64,000 bases of DNA from the NCBI RefSeq assembly GCF_024704385.1, contig NZ_JAJDFX010000002.1, forward strand, positions 1,302,001 to 1,366,000. Direction: 5' to 3'. Source of the stretch: Cellulomonas sp. P24. GTDB taxonomy: Bacteria > Actinomycetota > Actinomycetes > Actinomycetales > Cellulomonadaceae. Below the pieces are notes generated by a model. It made no database searches and was not told the origin of the DNA. It was given only the letters and a program-made list of their open reading frames with translations. The translations under genes and the position numbers were made by a program. Shown piece by piece: positions 8,907 through 18,115 of the stretch (its first letter is position 1; each line of letters starts with the position of its first letter).

Positions 8907-10352
8907 ATGAACAGCGGAACCGGTGCACCCGGCCTCACGGCGGTCTTGCTCGTCGTGGTCGCCGTCATCGCGGTCACCCTGGCCTGGACCGGTCTGCGCG
9001 CGGCCGCTCGGCGTCGTAGCCCTGATCGCGAAGGTGCCCGTGGGGTGCCTCCCGACGAGTTCGCGGGAGAAACGACGGCCGCACTGAACACCCGAGCAAG
9101 CGCGTCTTTGGTCGCGATCGATGACGCGATCACGACCTCGGGTCAGGAGCTGGGGTTCGCCCAGGCACAGTTCGGGGCAGAGGCGACGGCCACGTTCGAG
9201 GTTGCGCTCACGGCCGCCAGGACATCGGTCGCGCGCGCGTTCGCGCTGCGCCAGCAGCTCGACGACGCCTTCCCCGAGACCGAGCAGCAGGCTCGTGCGA
9301 TGGCCTCCGAGATCATCCGGATCTGTTCGCAGGTCAGTGCCGATCTGGACTCCCACACCCACGAGTTCGAGGCGCTGCGGGACCTGCAGGCACACGCCCC
9401 TGACCTCCTGGACGACGTCGCGCGACAGGCGACCGAGGCCGGTGCACGGGTGTCTGCGGCGCGCGTGACCCTGGCGGGGCTGTCCGCGTCGTACCCCGCG
9501 ACGGCGTTGGCGTCCATCAGCGCCAACCCGGACCAGGTCGAGCGACTCGTCGCGGGGATCACGTCGACCGTGACCGCCGGGCGGGCGGCGCTGGCCACCG
9601 GGGACCGCGCCGCGGCGGTGGCCGCTGCACGCTCCGGGCAGGCGGCTCTCGCGCAGGCGATGAGCCTGCTCGACGCGGTCGGCCAGGCCGGGGCGAACCT
9701 GGCCGCGGCCGGTCGCAGGCTCACGAGCAGTATCGCCGTGTTGAACCAGGACGTGATCGACGCCGCGCGGCTGGCGCCGTCGGACCCCGAGGTCGTGGCG
9801 CAGGTCGCCGTGGCCACGGCCGCGATCGCCGAGGCCCAACGGGCAGCGGCCGGCGCCGACCCGCTGGAGGCCCTGCGCGCGGTGACCCGCACACAGGGCG
9901 AGCTGGGTGCGCGCCTGGCGCCCTACCGTGAGCAGGCCGAGCATGCGGAGGCAGCCCGCAAGCAGCTCACCGATCTGCTCGGACACGCCACCGCCCAGAT
10001 CGGCGCGGTCAGCGACTACATCGACACCCGGCGCGGCGCCGTGGGCCCCGAGGCGCGCACCCGACTGGCCGAGGCCGCCCGCCATGCTCGCCAGGCCCAG
10101 GACCTGGCGGGCACCGACCCTGTCCAGGCCCTGTCCGAGGCGACCCAGGCCAACCAGCTCGTCAACTCGGCCCAGACCCTGGCCCAGCAGGACGTCGCCG
10201 ACTTCGAAGCCCAGCAGCGTCGCGATGCGGGTGGCCCCACGGGTGGGTCGATGGGCGGTCCGGGCGGGATGGTGCTCGGCGGCATCCTGATCGACCAGCT
10301 TCTGCGCGGCGGCGGTCGCGGCTTCGGCGGCGGCTTCGGCGGCGGGTGCTGA
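8907..10352 (+). CDS. Membrane-anchored coiled-coil protein, TPM-protein C-terminal part without the TPM domain
   Basis: A 481-residue protein with one N-terminal membrane helix (LTAVLLVVVAVIAVTLAW). About 400 residues of Ala/Glu/Gln-rich helical, probably coiled-coil sequence follow, then a Gly/Phe-rich tail ending GGGFGGGC. Segments such as SGQELGFAQAQFG and RAFALRQQLDDAFPE match the C-terminal region of actinobacterial TPM-domain proteins, but the extracytoplasmic TPM domain itself is missing. It is followed after 73 bases by a PspA-family gene, so the pair probably acts at the cytoplasmic membrane in envelope-stress protection. A CopR-type repeat upstream suggests copper control. Confidence 0.7.
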   Translation: MNSGTGAPGLTAVLLVVVAVIAVTLAWTGLRAAARRRSPDREGARGVPPDEFAGETTAALNTRASASLVAIDDAITTSGQELGFAQAQFGAEATATFEVALTAARTSVARAFALRQQLDDAFPETEQQARAMASEIIRICSQVSADLDSHTHEFEALRDLQAHAPDLLDDVARQATEAGARVSAARVTLAGLSASYPATALASISANPDQVERLVAGITSTVTAGRAALATGDRAAAVAAARSGQAALAQAMSLLDAVGQAGANLAAAGRRLTSSIAVLNQDVIDAARLAPSDPEVVAQVAVATAAIAEAQRAAAGADPLEALRAVTRTQGELGARLAPYREQAEHAEAARKQLTDLLGHATAQIGAVSDYIDTRRGAVGPEARTRLAEAARHARQAQDLAGTDPVQALSEATQANQLVNSAQTLAQQDVADFEAQQRRDAGGPTGGSMGGPGGMVLGGILIDQLLRGGGRGFGGGFGGGC

Positions 10353-10425
10353 CCTGACCGCATCGGCCCTCCCCCACCATCTGCACCATCAGTGTCCGAC
10401 AGCTCGACCGATGAGAGGAACCACC

Positions 10426-11145
10426 GTGGCAGACAAGCAGACCGTCCTTGGCCGCATCACCCAGCTCGCGAAAGCCAACATCAACTCCCTCCTGGACCAC
10501 GCCGAGGACCCAGGCAAGATGATCGACCAGCTCATCCGCGACTACACGAACAACATCGCCCAGGCCGAGGACGCCGTCGCCCAGACCATCGGCAACCTGC
10601 GCCTGGCCGAACAGGACCACGCCGCTGACCTCGCCGCGGCCACGGACTGGGGCCAGAAGGCCGCCGCGGCCTCCACCCGCGCCGACCAGATGCGCGCAGC
10701 GGGCAACACGGCCGATGCCCAGAAGTTCGACAACCTCGCCAAACTCGCGCTCGGCAAGCAGATCACCGCCGAACACAACGCCACCGAGGCCGAGCCGCTG
10801 ATCGCCTCGCAGTCCGTGGTCGTCGAGAAGCTCAAGGCCGGGCTGATCGCGATGAAGGACAAGCTCGCCGACCTCAAGACCCGGCGCGACTCCCTGGTGG
10901 CCCGGCAGAAGACCGCGGAGGCCCAGTCCCGCGTCCAGGGGGCCATGTCCTCCATCAATGTGCTCGACCCGACGAGTGAGATCTCACGGTTCGAGGAGAC
11001 GGTGCGCCGCGAGGAGGCCCACGCCGCCGGGCAAGCCGAGATCGCGGGATCCTCCCTGGACGCGCAGTTCGCCGAGCTCGACGCGTCGAGCGAGAACATC
11101 GAGATCGAAGCCCGACTGGCGGCGCTCAAGGCAGGGTCCAACTGA
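10426..11145 (+). CDS. pspA: PspA/IM30-family membrane-stress protein
   Basis: A long helical protein of 239 residues with the PspA signature (AKANINSLLDHAEDPGKMIDQLIRDY) near its N-terminus. PspA proteins bind stressed inner membranes and form rings or filaments. GTG 10426 is chosen because GAGAGG lies 6-12 bases before it and the product starts MADKQTVLGR, the usual family N-terminus; an ATG at 10411 lies inside that ribosome-binding region. It is cotranscribed with the coiled-coil protein upstream and followed by a hairpin and an OmpR-type regulator. Confidence 0.9.
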   Translation: MADKQTVLGRITQLAKANINSLLDHAEDPGKMIDQLIRDYTNNIAQAEDAVAQTIGNLRLAEQDHAADLAAATDWGQKAAAASTRADQMRAAGNTADAQKFDNLAKLALGKQITAEHNATEAEPLIASQSVVVEKLKAGLIAMKDKLADLKTRRDSLVARQKTAEAQSRVQGAMSSINVLDPTSEISRFEETVRREEAHAAGQAEIAGSSLDAQFAELDASSENIEIEARLAALKAGSN

Positions 11146-11157
11146 ACCTGAACCACT

Positions 11158-11205
11158 CACCTGGCGCGGGCGGTGCGAACGGGTCCCTCGCCCACGCGCC
11201 AGGTG
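11158..11205 (+). terminator. Hairpin between pspA and the response regulator
   Basis: Perfect 11-bp inverted repeat: CACCTGGCGCG at 11158-11168 and CGCGCCAGGTG at 11195-11205, with a 26-base loop. There is no T-run, so it may be a weak terminator, an attenuator or an RNA-processing site. Confidence 0.45.
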
Positions 11206-11237
11206 GGCCGAACGCCGCACGCCGGCCCGTCTCCGCC

Positions 11238-11981
11238 GTGGACACCGCCCAGACTCGGGCGACGACCGCACCACGGGCACGAGTGCTCGTGGTCGACAAT
11301 GAGCCCACCAGCCGCGCCCTGCTCGCGGCTGCGCTGCCGCTCGCCGGATTCGAGGTGCACACCGTCACCGACGGCGCAGGCGCCCTGCGGGTCATGCGCC
11401 AGCTCGACCCGGACCTGGTGATCATGGACGTCGTGCTCCCGGGCATGGACGGCTTTGCTGTGACCAGGCAGTGGCGCCGGATGGGACAGGTCGTCCCTGT
11501 GGTCTTCCTCACCGCCCGCGACACGACCGAAGACAAGGTCACGGGCCTGTCGGCCGGGGGCGACGACTACCTCACCAAGCCGTTCAGTCTCGAAGAACTG
11601 GTCGCGCGCATGCGTGCGATCCTGCGCCGGACGTGCGATGCGGGGAGTGCGGACGCGGGCGTACTCGCCTACGCCGATCTCGAGCTCGACCAGGATAGTC
11701 GTGAGGCCACCCGCGCGGGGCACCGGGTTGACCTGTCCTGCACCGAGTTCACACTCCTGCAGTACCTCATGCACAACCAGGGTCGGGTGGTGTCCAAGTC
11801 GCAGATCCTCGAGGACGTCTGGCAGGGTGAATGGGACCGCAGCCCCAACGTCGTGGAGACCTACATCTCCTACCTGAGGCGCAAGGTCGACGGCATCACG
11901 GCTGAGGACGGGTCCACCGTCGCACCGTTGATCCACACGCGGCGCGGTGTCGGATACCTGCTCCGGCAGGCGTCGCCGTGA
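11238..11981 (+). CDS. OmpR/PhoB-family response regulator without an adjacent kinase
   Basis: A 247-residue regulator with a receiver domain: the acidic pair after VLVVDNEP, phospho-acceptor Asp in VIMDVVLPG, and Lys in YLTKPF. A winged-helix domain follows, ending in RRGVGYLLR. GTG 11238 is the likely start. No kinase follows on the same strand; the next kinase is convergent and already paired with its own regulator. The gene lies 92 bases after pspA, so it may regulate or report on the envelope-stress pair, or share the kinase at 12012-13148. Confidence 0.88.
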   Translation: MDTAQTRATTAPRARVLVVDNEPTSRALLAAALPLAGFEVHTVTDGAGALRVMRQLDPDLVIMDVVLPGMDGFAVTRQWRRMGQVVPVVFLTARDTTEDKVTGLSAGGDDYLTKPFSLEELVARMRAILRRTCDAGSADAGVLAYADLELDQDSREATRAGHRVDLSCTEFTLLQYLMHNQGRVVSKSQILEDVWQGEWDRSPNVVETYISYLRRKVDGITAEDGSTVAPLIHTRRGVGYLLRQASP

Positions 11982-12011
11982 CCGCCGCCGATCACCCGAC
12001 CGGCGACCGGT

Positions 12012-13148
12012 TCACCCCCGCACTGACGCAGCGACGGGCAGCATGATCGTGAACGCCGCACCCCGGCCCGGTCCGTCGCTGTGGACCGTGATCGTCCCAC
12101 CGTGTGCCTCGGTGATCGCCCTGGCGATCGACAGACCCACCCCAGAACCGCCGTGAGCCCGGTCACGGGCACTGTCGACCCGGTAGAACCGGTCGAACAC
12201 GTGGGCCAGATGCTCCGAGGGGATGCCCTGGCCATCGTCGGCCACCACGATCCGCACGCGGGCCCCGACACGGTCGACCATCACGCGAACCGCGCCCCCA
12301 GACAGGGTGTGGCGAACGGCGTTGTCCAGCAGATTCGTCAGGACCTGCCCGAGCCGGTCGGCGTCCGCGTCGACCATCACGCCCGAGGTGATCGGCGCCA
12401 TGCGAACGTCGAGGTCGATGCCACGCTCCGCGCACCGGGTCGCGGCCTGAGCGGCCGCGTCGGTGACGATCTTCGTGATCGCGGTGGGAGTGCGCCTCAT
12501 CGTCAGGCGGCCTTCGTCGACGGTGGTGACCAGAGCGACGTCCTCGCTCAGACGCAGCAAGCGCCCGACCTGGTCGCGGAGCATGCCCAGGGTGGGCGGG
12601 TCGGCATGCTCGACTCCCTCGGCGATCGCCTGGAGGTAGGCGCCCAGGGTGGCGATCGGGGTGCGCATCTCGTGGGCAAGGTCACCGAGCATCTGCGTTC
12701 GGGTCGCTTCGATCCGGCCGAGGTCGGTGGCCATGGAGTTGAAGGCGTCCGCGAGCTCGTCGAACTCGGCGCCCATCCCGACCGGCGGGACCCGCGCGGT
12801 GTAGTCGCGCCTTGCCACCCTCCGGGCCGCGGCGATCACCGGGCTCAGCGAGAGGGTGATGCGCCGGGTCAAGAAGATGCTGACCACCACAGACGTGAGC
12901 GTGGCAGCGGCCAGAGCGAGCGCCAGGGACAGAGCGGAGGCGGTGCGGAATGCGCGCTCGGCGTGCACGGTGACCTCCGGGCTCACCGCACCGGCGCGAG
13001 CCATGTGGGCGTGGAAGATCGCCGGCCCGACACCGGCGGCCACGACCCAGGCAGTCGCAGCCCCGACGAACACCACGACGACGATCGCCACGAGCAGGCG
13101 GGTCCCTAGGTCGCGTCGCCTGGAGGGGCGTGGCGAACCGTCGGTCAC
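12012..13148 (-). CDS. Sensor histidine kinase, CopS-like
   Basis: A 378-residue kinase with two membrane helices enclosing a short extracytoplasmic loop of about 45 residues that contains His and Met (FHAHMARAG). It then has HAMP, the phospho-acceptor His in LAHEMRTPIATL, and a HATPase domain with LLDNAVRHT and DDGQGIP. The ATG overlaps the stop of the upstream regulator (ATGA), so the two are translationally coupled. A small sensor loop of this kind suits periplasmic metal sensing. The copper assignment rests on context and the nearby CopR-type repeats. Confidence 0.9.
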   Translation of the reverse strand: MTDGSPRPSRRRDLGTRLLVAIVVVVFVGAATAWVVAAGVGPAIFHAHMARAGAVSPEVTVHAERAFRTASALSLALALAAATLTSVVVSIFLTRRITLSLSPVIAAARRVARRDYTARVPPVGMGAEFDELADAFNSMATDLGRIEATRTQMLGDLAHEMRTPIATLGAYLQAIAEGVEHADPPTLGMLRDQVGRLLRLSEDVALVTTVDEGRLTMRRTPTAITKIVTDAAAQAATRCAERGIDLDVRMAPITSGVMVDADADRLGQVLTNLLDNAVRHTLSGGAVRVMVDRVGARVRIVVADDGQGIPSEHLAHVFDRFYRVDSARDRAHGGSGVGLSIARAITEAHGGTITVHSDGPGRGAAFTIMLPVAASVRG

Positions 13149-13876
13149 TGCCCCGGGCCCATCCGGTACCCCACACCCCGCACGGTGCGGATGAACGTCG
13201 GCGCCGTTGAGTCGTCACCCAGCTTGCGGCGCACGTGAGCGATGTGGACGTCCACCAGGTGCTCGTCACCGACCCACGTGGCTCCCCACACCGCCTCGAT
13301 GAGCTGGACCCGGGAGAAGACCATGCGCGGATGGGTCGCCAACACCGCCAGGACGTCGAACTCGGTGCGGGTCAGATCGACCAGCTCCCCGGCGAGGCGC
13401 ACCTCCCGGGCGAGCAGGTCGATCGTCAACGATCCGACGGTCATGTCGGCTGTCTCGGCGCCGGTGTCGTCCTGGCGGGGCCGGCGCAGCATGGCCTTGA
13501 CCCGGGCGACGAGCTCGCGCGGGCTGAACGGCTTGGTGAGATAGTCGTCCGCACCCACGGACAGGCCGATGAGCTTGTCTATCTCCTCCACGCGCGCCGT
13601 GAGCATGATGATGTAGCAGTCGGAGAAGGTCCGCACGACCCGGCACACCTCGATGCCGTCGACCCCCGGCAGCCCCAGGTCCAGCACGATCACGCCAGGG
13701 TCCCATTCGCGCGCTTGCGCGATCGCCTCATGGCCGTCCGTCGCGGTGGCGACGTCGAACCCGTCTCGCTCCAGGTAGCCGGAGACCAGTCGGGCCAGGG
13801 GCACCTCGTCATCCACCACGAGCACCCGGGTCCTGAGGGCTGGAGCAGACGTCGACGCAGTACCCGGATTGGCCAT
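13145..13876 (-). CDS. OmpR-family response regulator, CopR-like
   Basis: A 243-residue regulator. The receiver has VLVVDDE, phospho-acceptor Asp in VIVLDLGLPG and YLTKPFSP. The winged helix carries DVHIAHVRRKLGD and ends RTVRGVGYRMG, the MtrA/CopR-like form. ATG 13876 gives a product beginning MANPGTAST; longer in-frame starts run through the promoter region. It is one of two close paralogues in the window and a leading candidate to bind the CTTCATC-GAAT repeats, one of which lies 61 bp upstream of its own start, implying autoregulation. Confidence 0.9.
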   Translation of the reverse strand: MANPGTASTSAPALRTRVLVVDDEVPLARLVSGYLERDGFDVATATDGHEAIAQAREWDPGVIVLDLGLPGVDGIEVCRVVRTFSDCYIIMLTARVEEIDKLIGLSVGADDYLTKPFSPRELVARVKAMLRRPRQDDTGAETADMTVGSLTIDLLAREVRLAGELVDLTRTEFDVLAVLATHPRMVFSRVQLIEAVWGATWVGDEHLVDVHIAHVRRKLGDDSTAPTFIRTVRGVGYRMGPGQ

Positions 13877-13936
13877 GCCCCCATCGTGATGCCTCCGGCA
13901 GGCCCGCAGGTCAACACCAGCGGCGCCGGGCGGGGA

Positions 13937-13954
13937 CTTCATCGAATCTTCATC
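13937..13954 (+). promoter_or_regulatory. CopR-type direct repeat, best consensus copy
   Basis: CTTCATC-GAAT-CTTCATC, two identical 7-mers, followed by AAGACT. It lies between the divergent regulator (start 13876) and the thiol-redox operon (start 14044, 90 bp away) and reads toward the redox operon. Confidence 0.8.
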
Positions 13955-14043
13955 AAGACTCCGGAGGCCGTGCCGGACTGTCATCCGAGGCTGGATACCG
14001 GCGGCGCACCTGGCGCCACGCCCAACACACACTCGGAGGACCC

Positions 14044-14388
14044 ATGACCGGCGCGTCGCCTCAACCTGCGAGCGAACCACCGCTCGCGGCGACACGTGTG
14101 GACATCACCGTCGTGAGCACACCCGCGTGCCACTACTGCGCCGATGCCGAGCTCGCGCTCACGGTGATCGCCGACCGGTACCCGATCCGCGTGCGCATCG
14201 TGGAGCTGGAGTCGCCCGAAGGCCTGCGTCTGACGGCCCGGCACCGCCCGGCGATGAGCCCGCTGGTCTTGGTGAACGGCCAGTTCTTCAGCGCCGGGCG
14301 ACTGCCGCGCAAGAAGCTCCTCGCCGTTCTCAGCACTGCTGCCGCCGAGGACGCCTCCTCCGGCGACGGTTCGTGGGTCGCGAGCTGA
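14044..14388 (+). CDS. Glutaredoxin-like thiol-disulfide protein
   Basis: A 114-residue thioredoxin-fold protein with a CxxC active site (TPACHYCADAE) near residue 28 and the cis-Pro region MSPLVLVNG. A GGAGGA lies just before the ATG. It has no signal peptide, so it acts in the cytoplasm. It opens a four-gene run with a CcdA-like membrane electron carrier, a TlpA-like thioredoxin and a VanY-like peptidase, which suggests a thiol relay across the membrane, for example to keep copper-protein cysteines reduced. Confidence 0.82.
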   Translation: MTGASPQPASEPPLAATRVDITVVSTPACHYCADAELALTVIADRYPIRVRIVELESPEGLRLTARHRPAMSPLVLVNGQFFSAGRLPRKKLLAVLSTAAAEDASSGDGSWVAS

Positions 14389-14390
14389 CG

Positions 14391-15362
14391 ATGGGAAGCC
14401 TGTTGACCACCGGTAGCGTGCTGGCTGCCTTCTTCGCCGGGGGCGTGGCGTTGTTCGCGCCCTGTTGCATCGTGTTCCTCGCCCCGAGCTACCTGGCGGT
14501 GGCGGTCAAGAACCGCCGCTGGCGGCTCTTGCCGTTCACGTTCGTGTTCGCGGCGGGCCTGGCCCTGGTCCTGGTGCCGATCACCCTGGGCGTGGGACTG
14601 CTCGCCGGGGCGATCGCGCACTACCACGGCGCACTGTACTTCGCCGGTGGGGTCCTGATGATCGTCCTGGCGATCCTGTCGCTGTCGGGTCGGATGTGGT
14701 CGCTGCCCTCGTTCATCGCCGCCCCCGACACCGCCCGCGGTGACACCGGGAGCTTCTTCGCGCTCGGTGTCTTCTCGGGGATCGCCTCGAGCTGCTGCGC
14801 GCCGGTCCTCGCCGGAGTCATGACGCTCTCAGCGCTGTCGGGCTCGGCCGCCGGCGGCCTGCTGCTGGGTTTGGCGTTCGTGTTCGGGATGGTGTTCCCC
14901 CTGTTCGTGATGGCGCTGGTCTGGGACAAGGCGCACCTGGCCGAGCGGCGGTGGATGCGCCCGCGCCCGGTTCGGCTGCGGGCCGCCGGGCGCGTGCTGG
15001 TGACCAACACGCTGAACCTCGGAGTCGCCGCGGCGTTCACCGTCATGGGCGTGGTCGTGTTCTACCTGGCCGCAACCGGTGGAATGTCCGGTGGGTCGGG
15101 TGTGCAGGGTGCCATTGGTCGCGGGCTCGCTGGGGGGTTCGAACGCATCCAGGTGTGGTTGGCGCCCGTCCCCGAGGCGGTCCTCGGTCTGGGGCTGCTC
15201 GCGCTCGCCGCGGTCTTCGTCGTGGCGACCCTGCGGCGCCGCCCACCGGCCGGTCGCGACGACCCCGACCCCGATGACCCGGCGGACCACCACACCGATT
15301 CGCTCCCCGACCGGTCCTCGCCGGCGCAGACCCCAGCCGCATCCAAGGAGAACCGGTCATGA
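14391..15362 (+). CDS. CcdA/DsbD-type transmembrane thiol electron transporter
   Basis: A 323-residue polytopic protein with about seven helices. Paired cysteines occur in the first helix (LFAPCCIVFLAP) and again in the fourth (IASSCCAPVLAG), the two sites expected to carry electrons in CcdA proteins. ATG 14391, two bases after the glutaredoxin-like stop, is taken as the start; the frame is open upstream but that part lies inside the preceding gene. The hydrophilic tail is Asp/His-rich (DDPDPDDPADHH). The stop overlaps the next start (ATGA), so the TlpA-like protein is its probable partner. Confidence 0.86.
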   Translation: MGSLLTTGSVLAAFFAGGVALFAPCCIVFLAPSYLAVAVKNRRWRLLPFTFVFAAGLALVLVPITLGVGLLAGAIAHYHGALYFAGGVLMIVLAILSLSGRMWSLPSFIAAPDTARGDTGSFFALGVFSGIASSCCAPVLAGVMTLSALSGSAAGGLLLGLAFVFGMVFPLFVMALVWDKAHLAERRWMRPRPVRLRAAGRVLVTNTLNLGVAAAFTVMGVVVFYLAATGGMSGGSGVQGAIGRGLAGGFERIQVWLAPVPEAVLGLGLLALAAVFVVATLRRRPPAGRDDPDPDDPADHHTDSLPDRSSPAQTPAASKENRS

Positions 15363-15998
15363 CCTCGCGCAGCGCGCAGCGCCGCAACCTCACCGACCGC
15401 GCCTCGATCGTGCATGCACAGGCGCTCGCCCGGGCCAAGGCCGAACGCGGCCGGCGCCGGCGCCGGCTCCTGTCGTGGACCGGGGCGCTGGTCGTCATCG
15501 CCGCCCTGGTGACCTTCGGCATGCTGACCTCACGTTCGGCGGCGTCCGACGCGCAACGGGTGGCGCCCGACTTCACCCTGCCCACCACCACGGGCACCAC
15601 CGTGAGCCTGAGCAGCTTCCGTGGGCGCCCGGTGATCTTGTACTTCAGCGAGGGTGCCGGCTGCGCTCCCTGCAGCGCCCAGATCGCCGCGATCGAGAAG
15701 GACAAGGCCGCGTTCGACGCGGCACACCTGACCGTGCTGCCGATCGTCATGAACACCCGGGCCGAGATTCAGCCCGATCTGGACGCCGCCGGGGTCACCA
15801 CCCCCGTCCTGCTCGACAACGGGACCGTCTCCCAGGAGTACGACGCCCTCGGCAAGGGCATGCACCCAGGCCTGCCCGGGCACTCGTTCGTCCTCATCGG
15901 CCCCACCGGCACCCAGCTGTGGAGCGCGGAGTACCCCTCGATGTGGCTCGACCCCCCAACAGCTCCTCAGCGAGGCGACCTCGCGACTGAAGGCATGA
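15359..15998 (+). CDS. TlpA/ResA-like membrane-anchored thioredoxin, frameshifted near its end
   Basis: It starts with a basic cytoplasmic tail and a membrane helix (LLSWTGALVVIAALVTFGML). A peroxiredoxin/TlpA domain follows (APDFTLPTTTG, then GAGCAPCSAQI with a CxxC). The product would oxidise or reduce protein thiols outside the membrane using electrons from the CcdA-like partner. The frame breaks in a C6 run at 15952-15957: removing one C gives LDPQQLLSEATSRLKA and a TGA at 15996 that overlaps the next gene's ATG, the expected arrangement. Without correction the frame runs on into the peptidase gene. Confidence 0.85.
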
Positions 15999-16806
15999 GC
16001 CGCCTCCCGCGCCACCGGCACGCGTCCCCCCAGACCAGGCGGCGCGGTGATCCCACCGCCGCGCCGCCTGCCCCATGCCCGCCACGCCCCCGGCGGCGCC
16101 CACGCGCCAAGAGACACCGGATCGCCCTCACGCTCGTGCGGACCGCGCTGGCAGGGACGCTCGTGGCTTCGATCACGGCCTTCGCGGTCGGCTCGACCGG
16201 ACGCGCCGAAGCGGGCTCACCGACACCGTCCTGGCCGACAACCCTCGAAGCCCTGACCGCGTCGACGCCCGCTCCGCCTGTCCCCACCGCCATGGTCGAG
16301 CGCCCCTTGTCGAATCTGGAGCGCGCGTCGCGTTCCGAGGCCCGTAACGCCGTTCCCGGGTGCAGTGGCATCGTGATCGGAGGAGATCGCAACGGGCAGC
16401 TGCCGCCGTCCGAGCTGTGCGACCTGTGGCAGCGCCCCTACCAGGACCGCGCAGACGCGGTCGTGACCCTCTACGCCCTCGACGACGCCTACCGGGCCCG
16501 GTTCGGGACCGACATGTGCCTGACCTCGGGATACCGGGACCTGGAGAAGCAGGCCGCCCTGCGCGCCAGCCTGGGGTCGAAGGCGGCCCCCCGGGCCTGA
16601 GCAACCACGGATGGGGCCTGGCGATCGACTTCTGCGCCGCGACCTACACCGGGACGTCCGGTGCGTGGCTCGACGAGAACGGTCCCGCCTTCGGCTGGGC
16701 GAACCCGCCCTGGGCCCACCGCGGCGGGGCCGGACCCTACGAACCCTGGCACTGGGAGTACACCTCCGCAGTGGCACGAATGACCGCCAGCGCGCCCACA
16801 CGGTGA
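15995..16806 (+). CDS. VanY-like M15 D-alanyl-D-alanine carboxypeptidase, frameshifted
   Basis: The product begins MSRLPRHRH, has a membrane-anchor helix (ALAGTLVASITAFAVG), then an M15 domain: LTSGYRDLEKQ, SNHGWGLAIDFC with the zinc His and Asp, and EPWHWEY with the last His. The two halves of the active site are in different frames: the first frame stops as SKAAPRA at 16600. A single missing C in the C6 run at 16587-16592 restores continuity into GLSNHGWG. It trims peptidoglycan stem peptides; its place at the end of a redox operon is unexplained. Confidence 0.82.
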
Positions 16807-18115
16807 CCCCGCCGGGTCCTCGCGCCGTGCAGGCTCTCCGCCCATGCACGGGCAGCCGTCGAGCCCGATTCGAGGTCCATGGTTGCGCGACGCCCGCACC
16901 GCCGACGGGTGCTCACCGCCCATGTCGAGCGCCCCGATGTGGACGCCACAGATCCGTACCGGCGCCCGCGTGAGACCGGGCGGGTCACTTCGAGGATGTC
17001 GTGGTGGGCGCGGTCTGCGCGCGGGACGGATGAAACTTCGCGTCGCGACCAGCAGCGCCCCGCCCGCGCCCCCTGCCTGCCGTCGCCAGCCCACCACCCG
17101 GGGGTTGGCGCCGGTCGCCCTCGACCGGTGGCCGCGGCCATCACCGTCCCCCCTGGCGTCGTCCGCGATGCCGTGCGGTCGCTCCGTCCATCACCGCGCA
17201 GTGGTGCAACAGGTGGACGCGTCTGCGCGGTCTCGTCCGCGCAGTTGCGTGGCCCCTGGGCAACGACGGCGCGAAGCTCTCGGACCTGCTCGCTTGGCAC
17301 GGGGATCTCCTCGTGTGCGAACCGTCCGACGGTGCCGAGCGTCTGCGCCCAGGACGTTGCCGTCGAAGTCACGAGCTGCGACACGGGCGAACAGCGCGGT
17401 CGGCTTGCGGCGCGCGCTCTCCGGGTGCGAACGTCGGGCCGGCGAACGTGAGTGGGCCGGGGTGGCGGGCAGCGTCGGCCGGTCAGGAATGGCGGTTCGT
17501 GTGGCCCTCGCGACAACTGCTCGCGGTCAGAACGAAATCGGTGCGCGACCCCGGCGGGCGCGGGAACGACGTCGCCGGACTTCAGGGCTTCTTCGTCAAT
17601 TCTGCACCCATTTGCACGGGTCTGACGATCATCCTCGAGGTGAGAGCAACCGAACCTACAGGCGCCCGACGAGCAAGCGGTGCTCCTTGCCGATGATGTC
17701 AGCGTCAACACCACGATCAGACCGTTCGCGATATTGCGGGCTTTCCCGAAGGTCGCGACTTCGCACCGCAGGCAAGAGTCACGACAGGGAGGCAGGCCAT
17801 GGGCAGGGCCAGTCATGGTCACCGGGTCGATGACGAAAGCACGCCCGCGCGATGGTGTTCTGCGCATCCGGGCCAGGATTCCACCCGACCACCGGCTCGT
17901 CCATTGGATGCGCGCTGTTCCCGGGCCACGCGGCGCGCCCCGACGTTGCGGGCGATGCGCGCACTGGCCGCCTGGTGCCCATCGTGACGGGCATCGATCG
18001 TCCGCGTCGAGCACGCCCGCCGACGTCGCGCTCCGCGCTCGGCGCAGACCACAGGCAGCACACCTCCGCCGGAAGGACCGGCGGGGAAAATCGAAATGGA
18101 TCGAGGGTGATCGAC
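16807..18115. other. 1.3-kb stretch without a convincing gene
   Basis: Several frames stay open here because of high GC, but their translations are Arg/Ser/Pro-rich with no recognisable domain, and none has a good ribosome-binding site. Positions 17200-17450 could be a decayed gene. The one clear element is a CopR-type repeat at 17580. Confidence 0.5.
17580..17608 (+). promoter_or_regulatory. CopR-type triple repeat in a gene-free stretch
   Basis: Three 7-mers in 11-bp phase: CTTCAGG, CTTCGTC and CTGCACC with spacers GCTT and AATT. The nearest rightward gene (DoxX-like, 18116) starts about 510 bp away, farther than any other site, so an unannotated small gene or RNA, or a deletion, may intervene. 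Confidence 0.55.

Noticed and set aside
15359-16600. A genuine TlpA-peptidase fusion protein
   Set aside because: Removing one C at 15952-15957 yields a normal TlpA C-terminus and an ATGA junction to the peptidase start, so the fusion is a frameshift artefact.
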